Source of the DNA: Psychrobacillus mangrovi
GTDB taxonomy: Bacteria; Bacillota; Bacilli; Bacillales_A; Planococcaceae
DNA: 64,000 bases
Assembly (NCBI RefSeq): GCF_037104765.1
Contig: NZ_JBAWSY010000006.1
Coordinates: 124,001 to 188,000, forward strand
Reading direction: 5' to 3'
Made by a program: the position numbers and the translations under genes. Below, piece after piece: positions 1 through 8,474 of this stretch. Position 1 is the first letter of the stretch; each line of letters starts with the position of its first letter. The notes beneath the pieces are model-generated. The model saw nothing but the letters and a program-made list of their open reading frames with translations, had not been told where the DNA came from and made no database searches.

Positions 1-1516
1 CATCCGAAACAATTACAATATCATCCACGGATAAACGATTTTTAAAACGATGTACAGCCTCTGCTACAAACTTACTTTGCCCTTCGCTATCAACCTGTTG
101 TTCCAATTCATAACGGATTTCATTCAAATCCTCACAATTCTGATAATCTATTTCACCACCATAACCAAGTGCAATTACATCATTGTCTATACAATAGTCA
201 TAAATTTCTTCATCGTAACTACTATCACCTAATGACATTTTAAAGAAATTGATTTCATTTTCATCAAACACATAAGAAGTGGATGGCTTCATTGCAGAAA
301 GCTTTGCAGCTTCACAAATTTCTTTGAAAATCCCATCTGTCGGAACAAAGGAGCCCTGGTCATCACTTCTCAATCCTTCAACAAAATCTTCATAAGAGTA
401 TGACTGATGGAACGTACAAAATTGAATTTGCTTTTGCTCAATATATTGTTTGTATGCTTCTACCCATTGCTCACGATTCGTTTCACCTGTTTCAGACTCT
501 GCATTAACGAATTTTTCCGCTAACGATGGATTTACAATTTCTATTGCTTTTCGGACAACAGAATATGTTTTTCCTGTTCCAGGCGGCCCATAAAAAATTT
601 GATTTTTTGCATGTTGCACTTGATTTCCACTTCCTTTTACCGAATTCACAAATCGCTTCGTTCTTGCCGTTTCTTCAATTAAATCGACTAAATCATTGCC
701 ACTATTTTGTGATATATAACGAACTGAAATTCCTTGTGGAAGCCCTTGAGGGTAATGAATTGGAATATATAATTCCTCTTCAATTTCAATCACTGAATAT
801 GAATTAAAAATTCCAGTAGACATGTGTTCAAGTAAAAATTCCGTATTTAAGCCAGCTGCAGAATAAGCTTGTTGAATATGCTGAAACGAAGCGAAAGTAG
901 GATAATATTTTTCTTTTCGTAGCTTTTGAATTTCCACAATTTCCGCTTTATCAACATACGGAAAATCCATACTAACATGTCGTAATTTTCTTTCTTCATC
1001 ATATATGTAACAAAGTTTTTTTTCTTCATTCTCGTGCCCAATTGCAAATTCTAATGCACCTTCTTCGTACAAGCGATTGAGTATTTCACCTGCTTGTACA
1101 TACTGATTAATATGTTCACGATTGGTTTCAGAAAACGGCTCATCGTTAAACGTATCAAGGTGTTGAAGCTCCTTAAAATATTCAAATGGTAAAGTCATTC
1201 TATTGCGACGAGAATTCTTTTTCCCGTGAAAATAATAGAATTGAATCGTAGGTCTGTCCACAATCTCCTTCACACGACATTGCCACGCTAACATTGGTGA
1301 TGAAGTAACTTTGTCCTTCAAATGTGAAACACAATTATTGCGAATTGCCGCACCAGACACTAAATAAATGACATCTCCTATTTGCTCTAAATCTATATGT
1401 GAGTTTTTTTGATTTGGGGCAGGGACTGCCATACCACGTGCCCAAAAGAATATTTTCGTTCTCTCAAAATATTCAAATTCCCAAATTCGATTGGATAACA
1501 ACACAAAACTATTCAT
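1..1516 (-). CDS. McrB-like AAA+ restriction subunit (3' end outside window)
   Basis: Conceptual translation from ATG 1516 gives about 505 residues with no stop before the window edge, so the C-terminus is missing. Residues 1-100 form an N-terminal domain that may recognise DNA (unassigned). The Walker A motif FYGPPGTGKTY has its lysine near residue 316, followed by FCTFHQSYSYEDFVEGLR, the hallmark of the McrB family of AAA+ GTPases/ATPases that drive modification-dependent DNA cleavage with McrC. After the FHQSYSYEDF block comes an insert (FKMSLGDSS ... CIDNDVIALGYG) like the EVE-type insert of many McrB homologues. The ribosome binding site GAGAGG lies 9 bases before the ATG. It sits 3 bases after a small membrane-protein gene, so the two are probably one operon. 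No McrC is visible; it could lie beyond the left edge. Family call is firm; the substrate is unknown. Confidence 0.85.
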   Translation of the reverse strand, partial: MNSFVLLSNRIWEFEYFERTKIFFWARGMAVPAPNQKNSHIDLEQIGDVIYLVSGAAIRNNCVSHLKDKVTSSPMLAWQCRVKEIVDRPTIQFYYFHGKKNSRRNRMTLPFEYFKELQHLDTFNDEPFSETNREHINQYVQAGEILNRLYEEGALEFAIGHENEEKKLCYIYDEERKLRHVSMDFPYVDKAEIVEIQKLRKEKYYPTFASFQHIQQAYSAAGLNTEFLLEHMSTGIFNSYSVIEIEEELYIPIHYPQGLPQGISVRYISQNSGNDLVDLIEETARTKRFVNSVKGSGNQVQHAKNQIFYGPPGTGKTYSVVRKAIEIVNPSLAEKFVNAESETGETNREQWVEAYKQYIEQKQIQFCTFHQSYSYEDFVEGLRSDDQGSFVPTDGIFKEICEAAKLSAMKPSTSYVFDENEINFFKMSLGDSSYDEEIYDYCIDNDVIALGYGGEIDYQNCEDLNEIRYELEQQVDSEGQSKFVAEAVHRFKNRLSVDDIVIVSD

Positions 1517-1519
1517 ATT

Positions 1520-1735
1520 TTAATAACCTCTCATTTCCATGTATAAAGAAAGTCTACTATCTACCGCTGCACCAAAATTAACACTGAAAAATATAATTAT
1601 TAGTTCTAGAACTCCTAACAAAGCTCCTAAACCCATCAATCCTTTTAATCTGGATGAAAAGGGGCGAAACATTTGTACAAAATGCATTTGGTTATTAATA
1701 AAGTTATCAGAGTTTCTCTGCGTTTCAGTACTCAC
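1520..1735 (-). CDS. small single-pass membrane protein upstream of mcrB-like gene
   Basis: 71 residues from a GTG start. One hydrophobic segment at about residues 33-56 (LMGLGALLGVLELIIIFF) makes it a predicted single-pass membrane protein. I do not recognise the family. It ends 3 bases before the McrB-like start, which suggests a shared transcript and a possible link to that system. The GTG has only a weak upstream purine stretch. A 17-codon frame with a strong ribosome binding site starts upstream (ATG 1778) and overlaps the GTG, so either translation is coupled or the N-terminus is frameshifted. Confidence 0.55.
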   Translation of the reverse strand: MSTETQRNSDNFINNQMHFVQMFRPFSSRLKGLMGLGALLGVLELIIIFFSVNFGAAVDSRLSLYMEMRGY

Positions 1736-1778
1736 TTTCTCTTTTATGAAGCTTAATATTCACTTCGACAAACTTCAT
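1725..1778 (-). other. 17-codon upstream reading frame with strong RBS
   Basis: An ATG at 1778 preceded by AAGGAAGGG opens a 17-codon frame (MKFVEVNIKLHKRESEY) that stops at 1725-1727. It overlaps the GTG start of the 71-residue membrane protein by 11 bases in another frame. It could be a translational-coupling leader, or the true N-terminus separated by a one-base indel. The sequence alone cannot separate these. Confidence 0.4.
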
Positions 1779-2138
1779 TGTATACCCTTCCTTTCTTCTA
1801 ATCACAAAATTTTTAAATAATATTGAAAAGAGCCAATATGTATTTTACCGTAGAAGTACATTAATCAATTAAACGAAAAAGACCCAAAAGTATGAAAACT
1901 CGTACTTCTGGGTCAATTTGTCTTTATAAACATATATTATTTATAATTTAAATATTGCCTACTAGATTGATTAATATGCCCTACTTAAGCTATGAAGTGC
2001 AGTTTGGATAAATATAAAATCCACCCCTATTTAAGAAAATAGATGTAATAAAATACTCATTTTTTCAATAATAAATAGGCAGCACTGAACAGACACGACT
2101 TTTGGAAACAAGTTTCTTCAGGGAGTCTCTGGCACTTA
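1779..2138. other. intergenic gap with one terminator
   Basis: Between the small membrane-protein operon and the helicase gene. Apart from the terminator at 1876-1914 I see no coding frame with a ribosome binding site. A promoter for the small-protein/McrB operon must lie at the low-coordinate end but no clear -35/-10 pair is evident. Confidence 0.5.
1876..1914 (-). terminator. rho-independent terminator after helicase gene
   Basis: Arms GACCCAAAAGTA (1881-1892) and TACTTCTGGGTC (1903-1914) pair with one mismatch. On the minus strand the stem is followed by a run of T, so it should end the helicase transcript. Confidence 0.7.
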
Positions 2139-5100
2139 TCACATTTCTAACATATCCCGAACTTCATCATCCCGAACTAGTTCTTTAATACGATGATCAA
2201 TACGCTCTATTTCATTTACAGGATTCTTCCACCAATTTCTGCTCCAGATTCGTTCAATTGTCCAGCCTCGTGATTCCAAATACCTTTGACGATAAACATC
2301 TCGTTCTCTAGCGCTTGGGGAACTGTGATACATTGCCCCGTCACATTCTATACCAAGGATGTATCTGGAACGATCGTTTGGATGGACGACTGCCATGTCG
2401 ATTCGATAGCCGGACATTCCTACTTGTGTGGTAATTTCATATCCTAAATTTAGAAGTTGTTGGTACACTTGCTCTTCAAATGGCGAGTCGAAATGAAGAG
2501 TTTGATGGACAACGTGCGTGTTTACTGCTTCATTAATTTCTTGGATCACTGTATGGATTTCTTCTAATTTTCCACCAGAAACGGCTCTTGCATATTTCAA
2601 GTATGACTTTAATAGCTTTGGCCCGCGTTCGGACGTGTTGGCTATATTTAGGTCTTCCGGTTCGATACTGGAAACTACGATGATTTCTTCTTTTGCACGG
2701 GTAACCGCTACGTTTAATCGATTTTCTCCGCCTCTTTGGTTAAGAGACCCAAAACGGTTGTATACTTTGCCTTCTTCATTTTTTGCATATCCAATTGAGA
2801 AAATAATGATATCTCGCTCGTCACCTTGTACATTTTCAATGTTTTTGACAAATAATCGTTCATCTAGATCACGCGCCATTACTTCATTATACAGGGTTCT
2901 AAATTCTTCATCTTCTACCGCTATAGCTTCAATTACATCTTGTACTTTTGACTGTTGTTTGGCATTAAAAGTAATAATCCCGACAGTCTTGCCAGGTTGT
3001 TGTTGCAGCGTACACTTTAATTGCGCAACAACTTCCATTGCTTCCACTTCGTTTGATTGGTTAAGCCATCTACCCTCAATTCGTTTCCAAATTATTCCGG
3101 GTGGATCTCTAAATGGCGTAACATTCGGTGCAATTTGGACATAGCCGTTATAGAAGGCATGGTTAGAAAAATTAATAAGCTCTTCATATTTAGAACGATA
3201 ATGCCACTGCAAAATCTTCGCCGGAAAACGTCGTTTCGCTAAGTTAAGTAAGCTAATGGACTCATCGGTATCGAACTTTGCTTCTTCCTCTTCATCTTCA
3301 TCCGCGTATCCCGCACGGAACAAATTGGATGGTTGGAGTTGCTTTTCATCCCCCGCTACGATAATTTGTTTTCCACGATATACAGATGGCATACCGCTTT
3401 CTACTGTTAACTGGGAAGCTTCATCAAATATTACAATGTCAAACAGTCCCTCTGTTAATGGAAAAATAGACGACACCATTTCTGGTGAAGCTAGCCACAC
3501 TGGTAAAACATCCACTAGTCCTTTGTCTGCAAAGTCGTTTACTAGTTTACGAAGTGGCCAGATCATTCTCTTTTTACCTGTTTGATGTTTCAGTTCTTTC
3601 GTCGACTTTCTTTGTACTTGTTGAACGGACTTTACCACATTTTTCAATTCGTGGACCAAATACTCTGCTGCTACTTTTCGCTTTTCTTCCAAAAGATTAG
3701 CGAACGATTCGCGTATTCTACCAAACTCGTTTGTAGATATCTTCTGCACATCTGGATACTTTTCTTCCAGCTGATCAATCCAGTGAATATATGCTGAATT
3801 TTTCAATATGTCTACCCAAAATTCTGATAGAGATTGTTCTGTGCTATGCTCTTTTTCCTGCAGGGCAGTAACAACACTCTTTGTATCGTCACTTGCCTGT
3901 CGCCAGAATGTATCCATTAATTTAAGGTCATCAAAGTCGCGATGAATATACTCTAATAACAAGTCTAACTCTTTTAACGGAATATCACCTTCTGCCACAC
4001 GATTCTGTAATTTCTTCACTTGTTCCTCTTGCATGAAAGTAGACAGTGCCTTCATGTCATCTGCCATAGCTTTCGTTACTTCTCCTAAATCGTGCATAAT
4101 CTTTAGCGACTGTTTTACATTGATCCACTCTGTAGAATTTGTTCCTTTAAACTTCTCTCCATTTATAATCTCTTCAATAATGGATTTTCCTGTAATCGTT
4201 GTCCACCAGAAAATGCGCAAACCTTGAAGGGTACGTTTTTGGCTATCATCTAGATCTGGATAGATTTTTTCTAAACGGTGTTGTACTTCCCATGTATAAG
4301 CTGGCGTAATCTTTTCAATATCCAGCGCTTCGATATAGTCTGTTGCTTTTTTCGCTTTCTGGATTAATGCCTCTAACGTTTCAATCGCTTCTAACTTCGC
4401 TTTCATGTCAAATGCAGCAAAGCTGTTTCGGTACCGTAATGGATACGACTTTTGTCCAAACTGCTCGTACCACTCTCCATACGTATATACTGCTTCCGCC
4501 ATTTCTCGTAAAGACTCTCTCGTAAATCGATGTATTACATTGTTTAAAGAGATAATCTTGTTTGAATCACTTATCGGTTTAGATGCACCATAAAGCTCGT
4601 ATAATTTGTACCCATGCTGCTGAGTTTCATAGAGCGCTTTGGCAATTGTGTTTAGTAGCTGTTCTTGATTATCTAACCGAGAAGTCACATTAATCAGCTT
4701 TTCAACTGCTTCGGCAAACCGCAGCTCATTATGTTCTAAAACTGTTGAAATCTTTTGGTAAAGTACTTTTCTGTCCACTTTCTCATCATGCACAAGGGCA
4801 ACATGATCACTAAGTCCCAAACTATTAATACGTTGATACACAACATCTAACGCGGCACGTTTCTGACAGACAACAAGTATCTTTTTCTTTCGGTGAAGTC
4901 CGTCCGTTATGAGGTTCACAATTACTTGCGATTTCCCCGTACCTGGAGGTCCATGTATGACTAATCCCTTTTGATGACGAGCCTCCCTCAAAATTTCTTC
5001 TTGAGAACCATCTGTTTGTAATAGATTCAGGATATCTTCTTTTTCCATGGTTTTCTCGTCTTCCTCGGTACCACTAGGTAACACACCTGCTTCTATTGAT

Positions 5101-5903
5101 TGATCATCTTCAGAATTAATCATCTCTCCAACTAACGAAAGAGAGCTGGTTTCTGAAAGGTTAATCAACTCGTCATAATCTCGAACAATAGAAGAACCAC
5201 CTTGCGGAAAATCACCAATAACCGCATTTTCAAGTAATGTCATATTAGCAACCTCTGGAATATCACTTACCTTATACTCCTTTAATCGAGTGAGACCTGT
5301 TTCTGTAAATTGAACCTTCAACTGGTGCTTCTCCAAAAAAGCAATAATTTTCGTAAAGTCCATGGAACTTGCAATTGAAACAGCCTCTTCAAAAATCTCC
5401 TCTGAGTAACCAAACTTATTTAATTTCTTCATCGCCAAAAAGAGCGTCCGATTTAACTGTGGACCACCTTCCTCCACATGTAACACCCATTTTTGCATTG
5501 CAATATTATCTTTTTCCAACCGAATTGGGTACAAGAAAAGAGGGGCTTGAATAAAGGTTCCATCGAGGAGAACACCAGATAAAAAAGGATAACCTAAGTA
5601 AAGGTCATGTACACCTGTTTCATCTTCAATTGCTTTAATTTGACGATAGAGATCAGTAAGTTTTTTTGATAGAATCATTGATTTCTCATCATCAAGGGAG
5701 GGATACAATAACGTAATCTTTTCTTTCCTTTTCTGCTCTACTATTTTCTTTATAATCGACTGTGCGTCTTCTTTTCCTTCAATTGAATTTATATTTGCAA
5801 GGTCAAAGCTCCATTTCTGATAGATTTTCAATAGACGAATGGAACGATTTCGTTTGTTGATGTTGTTAAGCTTATCACGCATATGTATTAAATGAGCTTT
5901 CAT
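2139..5903 (-). CDS. SF1 helicase with C-terminal Vsr/MTES_1575-like nuclease
   Basis: 1254 residues. An N-terminal DUF4011-like region precedes an interrupted superfamily 1 helicase core of the AAA_11/AAA_12 type: Walker A HGPPGTGKSQ (Lys near 324), Walker B FDEAS (Asp near 827), VAGDEKQLQPS, and motif VI NVAVTRAKEEI. A long coiled insert lies between Walker A and B. The last ~110 residues (FEEQVYQQL ... YRIDMAVV ... GIECDGAMYHSS ... RDVYRQRYLESRGW) match the Vsr-like/MTES_1575 endonuclease fold. Such helicase-nuclease fusions are typical of phage-defence islands, and the McrB-like neighbour supports that; a role in defence is inference. I start at ATG 5903 because GAAGTG lies at proper distance, whereas the upstream ATG at 5921 has no ribosome binding site. 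A terminator follows. Confidence 0.85.
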   Translation of the reverse strand: MKAHLIHMRDKLNNINKRNRSIRLLKIYQKWSFDLANINSIEGKEDAQSIIKKIVEQKRKEKITLLYPSLDDEKSMILSKKLTDLYRQIKAIEDETGVHDLYLGYPFLSGVLLDGTFIQAPLFLYPIRLEKDNIAMQKWVLHVEEGGPQLNRTLFLAMKKLNKFGYSEEIFEEAVSIASSMDFTKIIAFLEKHQLKVQFTETGLTRLKEYKVSDIPEVANMTLLENAVIGDFPQGGSSIVRDYDELINLSETSSLSLVGEMINSEDDQSIEAGVLPSGTEEDEKTMEKEDILNLLQTDGSQEEILREARHQKGLVIHGPPGTGKSQVIVNLITDGLHRKKKILVVCQKRAALDVVYQRINSLGLSDHVALVHDEKVDRKVLYQKISTVLEHNELRFAEAVEKLINVTSRLDNQEQLLNTIAKALYETQQHGYKLYELYGASKPISDSNKIISLNNVIHRFTRESLREMAEAVYTYGEWYEQFGQKSYPLRYRNSFAAFDMKAKLEAIETLEALIQKAKKATDYIEALDIEKITPAYTWEVQHRLEKIYPDLDDSQKRTLQGLRIFWWTTITGKSIIEEIINGEKFKGTNSTEWINVKQSLKIMHDLGEVTKAMADDMKALSTFMQEEQVKKLQNRVAEGDIPLKELDLLLEYIHRDFDDLKLMDTFWRQASDDTKSVVTALQEKEHSTEQSLSEFWVDILKNSAYIHWIDQLEEKYPDVQKISTNEFGRIRESFANLLEEKRKVAAEYLVHELKNVVKSVQQVQRKSTKELKHQTGKKRMIWPLRKLVNDFADKGLVDVLPVWLASPEMVSSIFPLTEGLFDIVIFDEASQLTVESGMPSVYRGKQIIVAGDEKQLQPSNLFRAGYADEDEEEEAKFDTDESISLLNLAKRRFPAKILQWHYRSKYEELINFSNHAFYNGYVQIAPNVTPFRDPPGIIWKRIEGRWLNQSNEVEAMEVVAQLKCTLQQQPGKTVGIITFNAKQQSKVQDVIEAIAVEDEEFRTLYNEVMARDLDERLFVKNIENVQGDERDIIIFSIGYAKNEEGKVYNRFGSLNQRGGENRLNVAVTRAKEEIIVVSSIEPEDLNIANTSERGPKLLKSYLKYARAVSGGKLEEIHTVIQEINEAVNTHVVHQTLHFDSPFEEQVYQQLLNLGYEITTQVGMSGYRIDMAVVHPNDRSRYILGIECDGAMYHSSPSARERDVYRQRYLESRGWTIERIWSRNWWKNPVNEIERIDHRIKELVRDDEVRDMLEM

Positions 5904-6241
5904 TAGTATCACTTCTTTCATTAAAACGACAGTTTTATAGTATTAATTTGTTACGATAAATTATACTTTAAATTGTGATTAAATGGTAACAATACTTGGA
6001 TTTTAATATGATTATGGCATTTTCAATCAGTTTGATGCCATATCTTTGATACAACATAGTTCTATTCATTCTTCTTATTTATGTTCAAACTTGTAGTTGT
6101 TCATTTTCAAAAAATCTGACCTTCCAATATCTAACTTACTTTTAATTCTAACACCTAAAGGTAATATTAATGATTGGTTATTACTTCCTTTGAAAATGTT
6201 ATCATTTTATAATGAAGTTAATAAGAAATGGAGGAATACCA
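5904..6241. other. divergent intergenic region
   Basis: AT-rich 338-bp spacer between the helicase gene (minus) and the MazG-like gene (plus). It must hold both promoters. Several TATAAT-like hexamers occur, but I cannot assign a convincing pair. No gene is seen. Confidence 0.4.
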
Positions 6242-6568
6242 ATGCCAGTATACAACAAGCTAGTCCGAGACTTAATACCAAAAGTCATTGAAAAATCCGG
6301 AAGCAAGTTCACCACGCGGACACTAGATCCATCTGAACACCTAACTGAAATAAAGAAAAAACTATATGAAGAAGTAAGAGAATTTCAAGAAACTATGAAT
6401 CGCCAAGACGCCCTAGAGGAACTTGCTGACATTTTAGAACTTATTCATGCAGCCCTTCCTATCCATGAAGCAACATATGAAGAACTAGAGGAAATTCGCA
6501 TTGCGAAGAAAGAAAAACGTGGTGGATTTAAAGATGGGATTTATTTAATAGAGGTTGAGGATGAATAA
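6242..6568 (+). CDS. MazG-like/phosphoribosyl-ATP pyrophosphohydrolase-family protein
   Basis: 108 residues beginning MPVYNKLVRDLIPKVIEKSG, the signature of small all-alpha NTP pyrophosphohydrolases annotated as phosphoribosyl-ATP pyrophosphohydrolase-like. The metal-binding helix carries EEVREFQE and EELADILELI, and the tail RGGFKDGIYLIEVEDE is standard. The start at 6242 is chosen for GGAGGAAT just upstream; the in-frame ATG at 6212 lacks one. The true substrate is not known; family members hydrolyse nucleoside triphosphates or related pyrophosphates. Its stop overlaps by 8 bases the start of a remnant PLD/helicase gene, an arrangement that indicates a former two-gene operon. No his genes surround it, so histidine biosynthesis is unlikely. 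Confidence 0.8.
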   Translation: MPVYNKLVRDLIPKVIEKSGSKFTTRTLDPSEHLTEIKKKLYEEVREFQETMNRQDALEELADILELIHAALPIHEATYEELEEIRIAKKEKRGGFKDGIYLIEVEDE

Positions 6569-6743
6569 CCTTCGACTGATTACATCGAACCTCATTCAAG
6601 ACTTAACAAAGCTTTCAAATGAGGCTTCAAGCATTTATTGGGTTACAGCTTTTGCCATGAAATCAGGCGTAAAACTAGTTCTTCCCACGCTAAAAGAAGC
6701 ACTTAGTCGAGATGCTGAACTAAAATTACTATCGTTCACTTGA
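6561..6743 (+). pseudogene. remnant of PLD-domain DEAD/DEAH helicase, N-terminus only
   Basis: The frame from ATG 6561 reads MNNLRLITSNLIQDL then a segment ending WVTAFAMKSGVKLVLPTLK, which matches the extreme N-terminal phospholipase-D-like domain of large DEAD/DEAH helicases (RadD/DUF3427-type) over about 55 residues, and then stops. The full family protein is many hundred residues, so this is a truncated relic. The start overlaps the preceding pyrophosphohydrolase gene by 8 bases and has GAGG upstream, so the pair was translationally coupled before decay. Any helicase function is lost here. Confidence 0.65.
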
Positions 6744-6871
6744 GTTCCAGACTACTCACCCTCATTTTTATAGGCGACCTCATACCCATAGGTACTAACA
6801 CAAATCTGATATATTTTTATTTACACATGTTATGATAAAGGAAAAATTACTTTTTCAAGGGGTAGTTAGAT

Positions 6872-7642
6872 ATGTGTTTGGTGAATTTTCATTTTCAGAA
6901 GCATCCGGTTTATAAATTAATAGTGGTTGCAAATCGAGATGAGTTTTATGAGAGACCTACTGCGGCAGCCGGGTTTTGGAAGGATTATCCGCATATTTTG
7001 GGTGGGCGTGATTTAGTGCATATGGGGACTTGGCTTGGTGTAACGAGAGATGGGCGTTTTGCGGCGTTGACGAATTATCGGGACCCTAATGAAGCACAGG
7101 GACGTTTTTCACGTGGAGATATTGTGCGTGATTTTTTAGCTAACGGTGATGCTCCAGTTGATTTTATTGAAACGCTTTCGAACAATAAAAGTAATTATGG
7201 TGGTTATAATGTCATTGTTGGCGATAAAAATCAGTTGTTTCACTACAATAATATATTAGATGAAATGAATGAGATTAATCCCGGCACGCATAGTTTAAGT
7301 AATCATACATTGAATACTCCTTGGCCTAAGGTTGCAAAGGGCAAGAAGAGATTAGGTGATTATGTTCAATCCTGTCTTGGTGAAGTAGCTGTAGATTCTC
7401 TATTTGATATCATTTCAGATCAAACAATGGTGGAGGATGCCGAATTACCTGAAACCGGAGTTGGTTTAGAGATGGAAAGATTACTGTCTCCTTTGTTTAT
7501 TAAGAGTCCTAACTATGGCACTCGTTCATCGACTGTTTTACTTATTGATAAAGAAAATCATGTTAATTTTGTGGAGCGAACTTTTCAGGATGGAGAGTTC
7601 CAAACAGAAAACCGCTTTACGTTTAAGATTGGTGAAATATAA
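6872..7642 (+). CDS. NRDE/TANGO2-family protein
   Basis: 256 residues. The protein starts MCLVNF with the conserved Cys2 and carries the family-naming ANRDE motif (residues 24-28), followed by GGRDLVHMGTWLGVTRDGR and NYRDP. These are hallmarks of the NRDE (TANGO2) family, an Ntn-hydrolase-like fold; TANGO2 is linked to haem or lipid homeostasis in eukaryotes, but the bacterial function is unsettled. Length is normal for bacterial members. AAGGGG lies upstream of the ATG. It is a single-gene unit that converges on the YqeY-like gene through a shared terminator. Confidence 0.85.
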   Translation: MCLVNFHFQKHPVYKLIVVANRDEFYERPTAAAGFWKDYPHILGGRDLVHMGTWLGVTRDGRFAALTNYRDPNEAQGRFSRGDIVRDFLANGDAPVDFIETLSNNKSNYGGYNVIVGDKNQLFHYNNILDEMNEINPGTHSLSNHTLNTPWPKVAKGKKRLGDYVQSCLGEVAVDSLFDIISDQTMVEDAELPETGVGLEMERLLSPLFIKSPNYGTRSSTVLLIDKENHVNFVERTFQDGEFQTENRFTFKIGEI

Positions 7643-7672
7643 AAAGGAGAGCGCTAGGCACTCCCCTTTTTA
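7641..7672. terminator. bidirectional terminator between convergent genes
   Basis: AAAAAGG...CCTTTTT hairpin right after the NRDE stop, with A/T runs on both sides. It serves both the NRDE gene and the converging YqeY-like gene. Confidence 0.7.
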
Positions 7673-8095
7673 TATCAAACTTTTCACTACTTTGGACATA
7701 GTCGAACCATCTGCTTTTCCAGTAAGTAATGGTTTTGCGATTTTCATCGCATCGCCCATATTCATACCTTTTACAATTCCAGCCTCTGTTAATATCGCTG
7801 CAATTTCTTCTTCGCTTAATTGTTTTGGTAAGAAACTTTTTAGTAATACTAGTTTTGCTTCTTCTTTTTCTATTAAGTCTTCTCGATTTGCTGTTTGAGC
7901 TCCTTCTAACGCTTGGTTCGTTTGTTTCACTTCGCGATTCACAATAGCAATTTCTTCTTCTGGTGAAAGGCTTGAACCTTTTTCCTTTTCCGCGCTATCC
8001 AGTGCTGATTTTAATAGTGTTAGTACTCCTTTTGCTAGTACGTCCTTCTCTTTCATCGCACGTTTTAATTCTTCAAATACAGTCGTTTTTAACAT
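7670..8095 (-). CDS. GatB/YqeY domain-containing protein
   Basis: 141 residues, almost all of them the YqeY domain: helical N-terminus with LKRAMKEKD, central LSPEEEIAIVNREVKQ, then LKSFLPKQLSEEEI and the C-terminal KADGSTMSKVVKSL. YqeY proteins resemble the tail domain of GatB of the tRNA-dependent amidotransferase and may touch tRNA, but their role is not settled. In Bacillales yqeY normally sits by rpsU; this stand-alone copy may be a paralogue. Start ATG 8095 has a GGAGAG-type ribosome binding site. Confidence 0.85.
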   Translation of the reverse strand: MLKTTVFEELKRAMKEKDVLAKGVLTLLKSALDSAEKEKGSSLSPEEEIAIVNREVKQTNQALEGAQTANREDLIEKEEAKLVLLKSFLPKQLSEEEIAAILTEAGIVKGMNMGDAMKIAKPLLTGKADGSTMSKVVKSLI

Positions 8096-8176
8096 AGTAG
8101 TTACTCTCCTTCAGTTTATATGCTCAAATTCATACCTGTTTAATATTTATTAGCTTTGCTACTCTATTGTTTTAGT

Positions 8177-8237
8177 TTACGGCATTACTGACATCACTGT
8201 AAAGAAATGCAGTATGGAGGCCGCAAGCACAAATAGA
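8177..8237 (-). pseudogene. relic of the 3' end of a hemolysin III/TrhA gene
   Basis: On the minus strand this reads LFVLAASILHFFTVMSVMP-stop, clearly the last residues of hemolysin III (the intact copy at 20962-21600 ends FVLAASILHFFAVMTLLA). Only about 20 codons are recognisable and there is no start. It is one of two such fragments in the window. Confidence 0.6.
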
Positions 8238-8339
8238 ACAATACTAATGATTACTCCGCACGAATCTGAACGAATATACTCAATTTTTAGTTGCTTTCTA
8301 AGATATTAAGAGTAGGCTTTGTGACTTTAGAGTTCTATA

Positions 8340-8390
8340 TTAAATGAAACACGTCGTGCGATTCCCATATGATTCGCACGACGTGTTATT
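8340..8390 (-). terminator. long hairpin, likely terminator of pucG
   Basis: Arms AACACGTCGTGCG (8348-8360) and CGCACGACGTGTT (8375-8387) pair perfectly around a 14-base loop. On the minus strand a T-rich tract follows, downstream of the aminotransferase gene. Confidence 0.6.
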
Positions 8391-8474
8391 TGTTTTATAT
8401 AAAATCGCGAACGGTTTGATGTTGTTCAGGAGATTGTTCTATTTTATCCAGTTTCCAATCGTTAAATGGATATT

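Noticed and set aside
2518..3144. 208-codon plus frame inside the helicase gene
   Set aside because: Antisense shadow of a well-supported helicase domain; no ribosome binding site.
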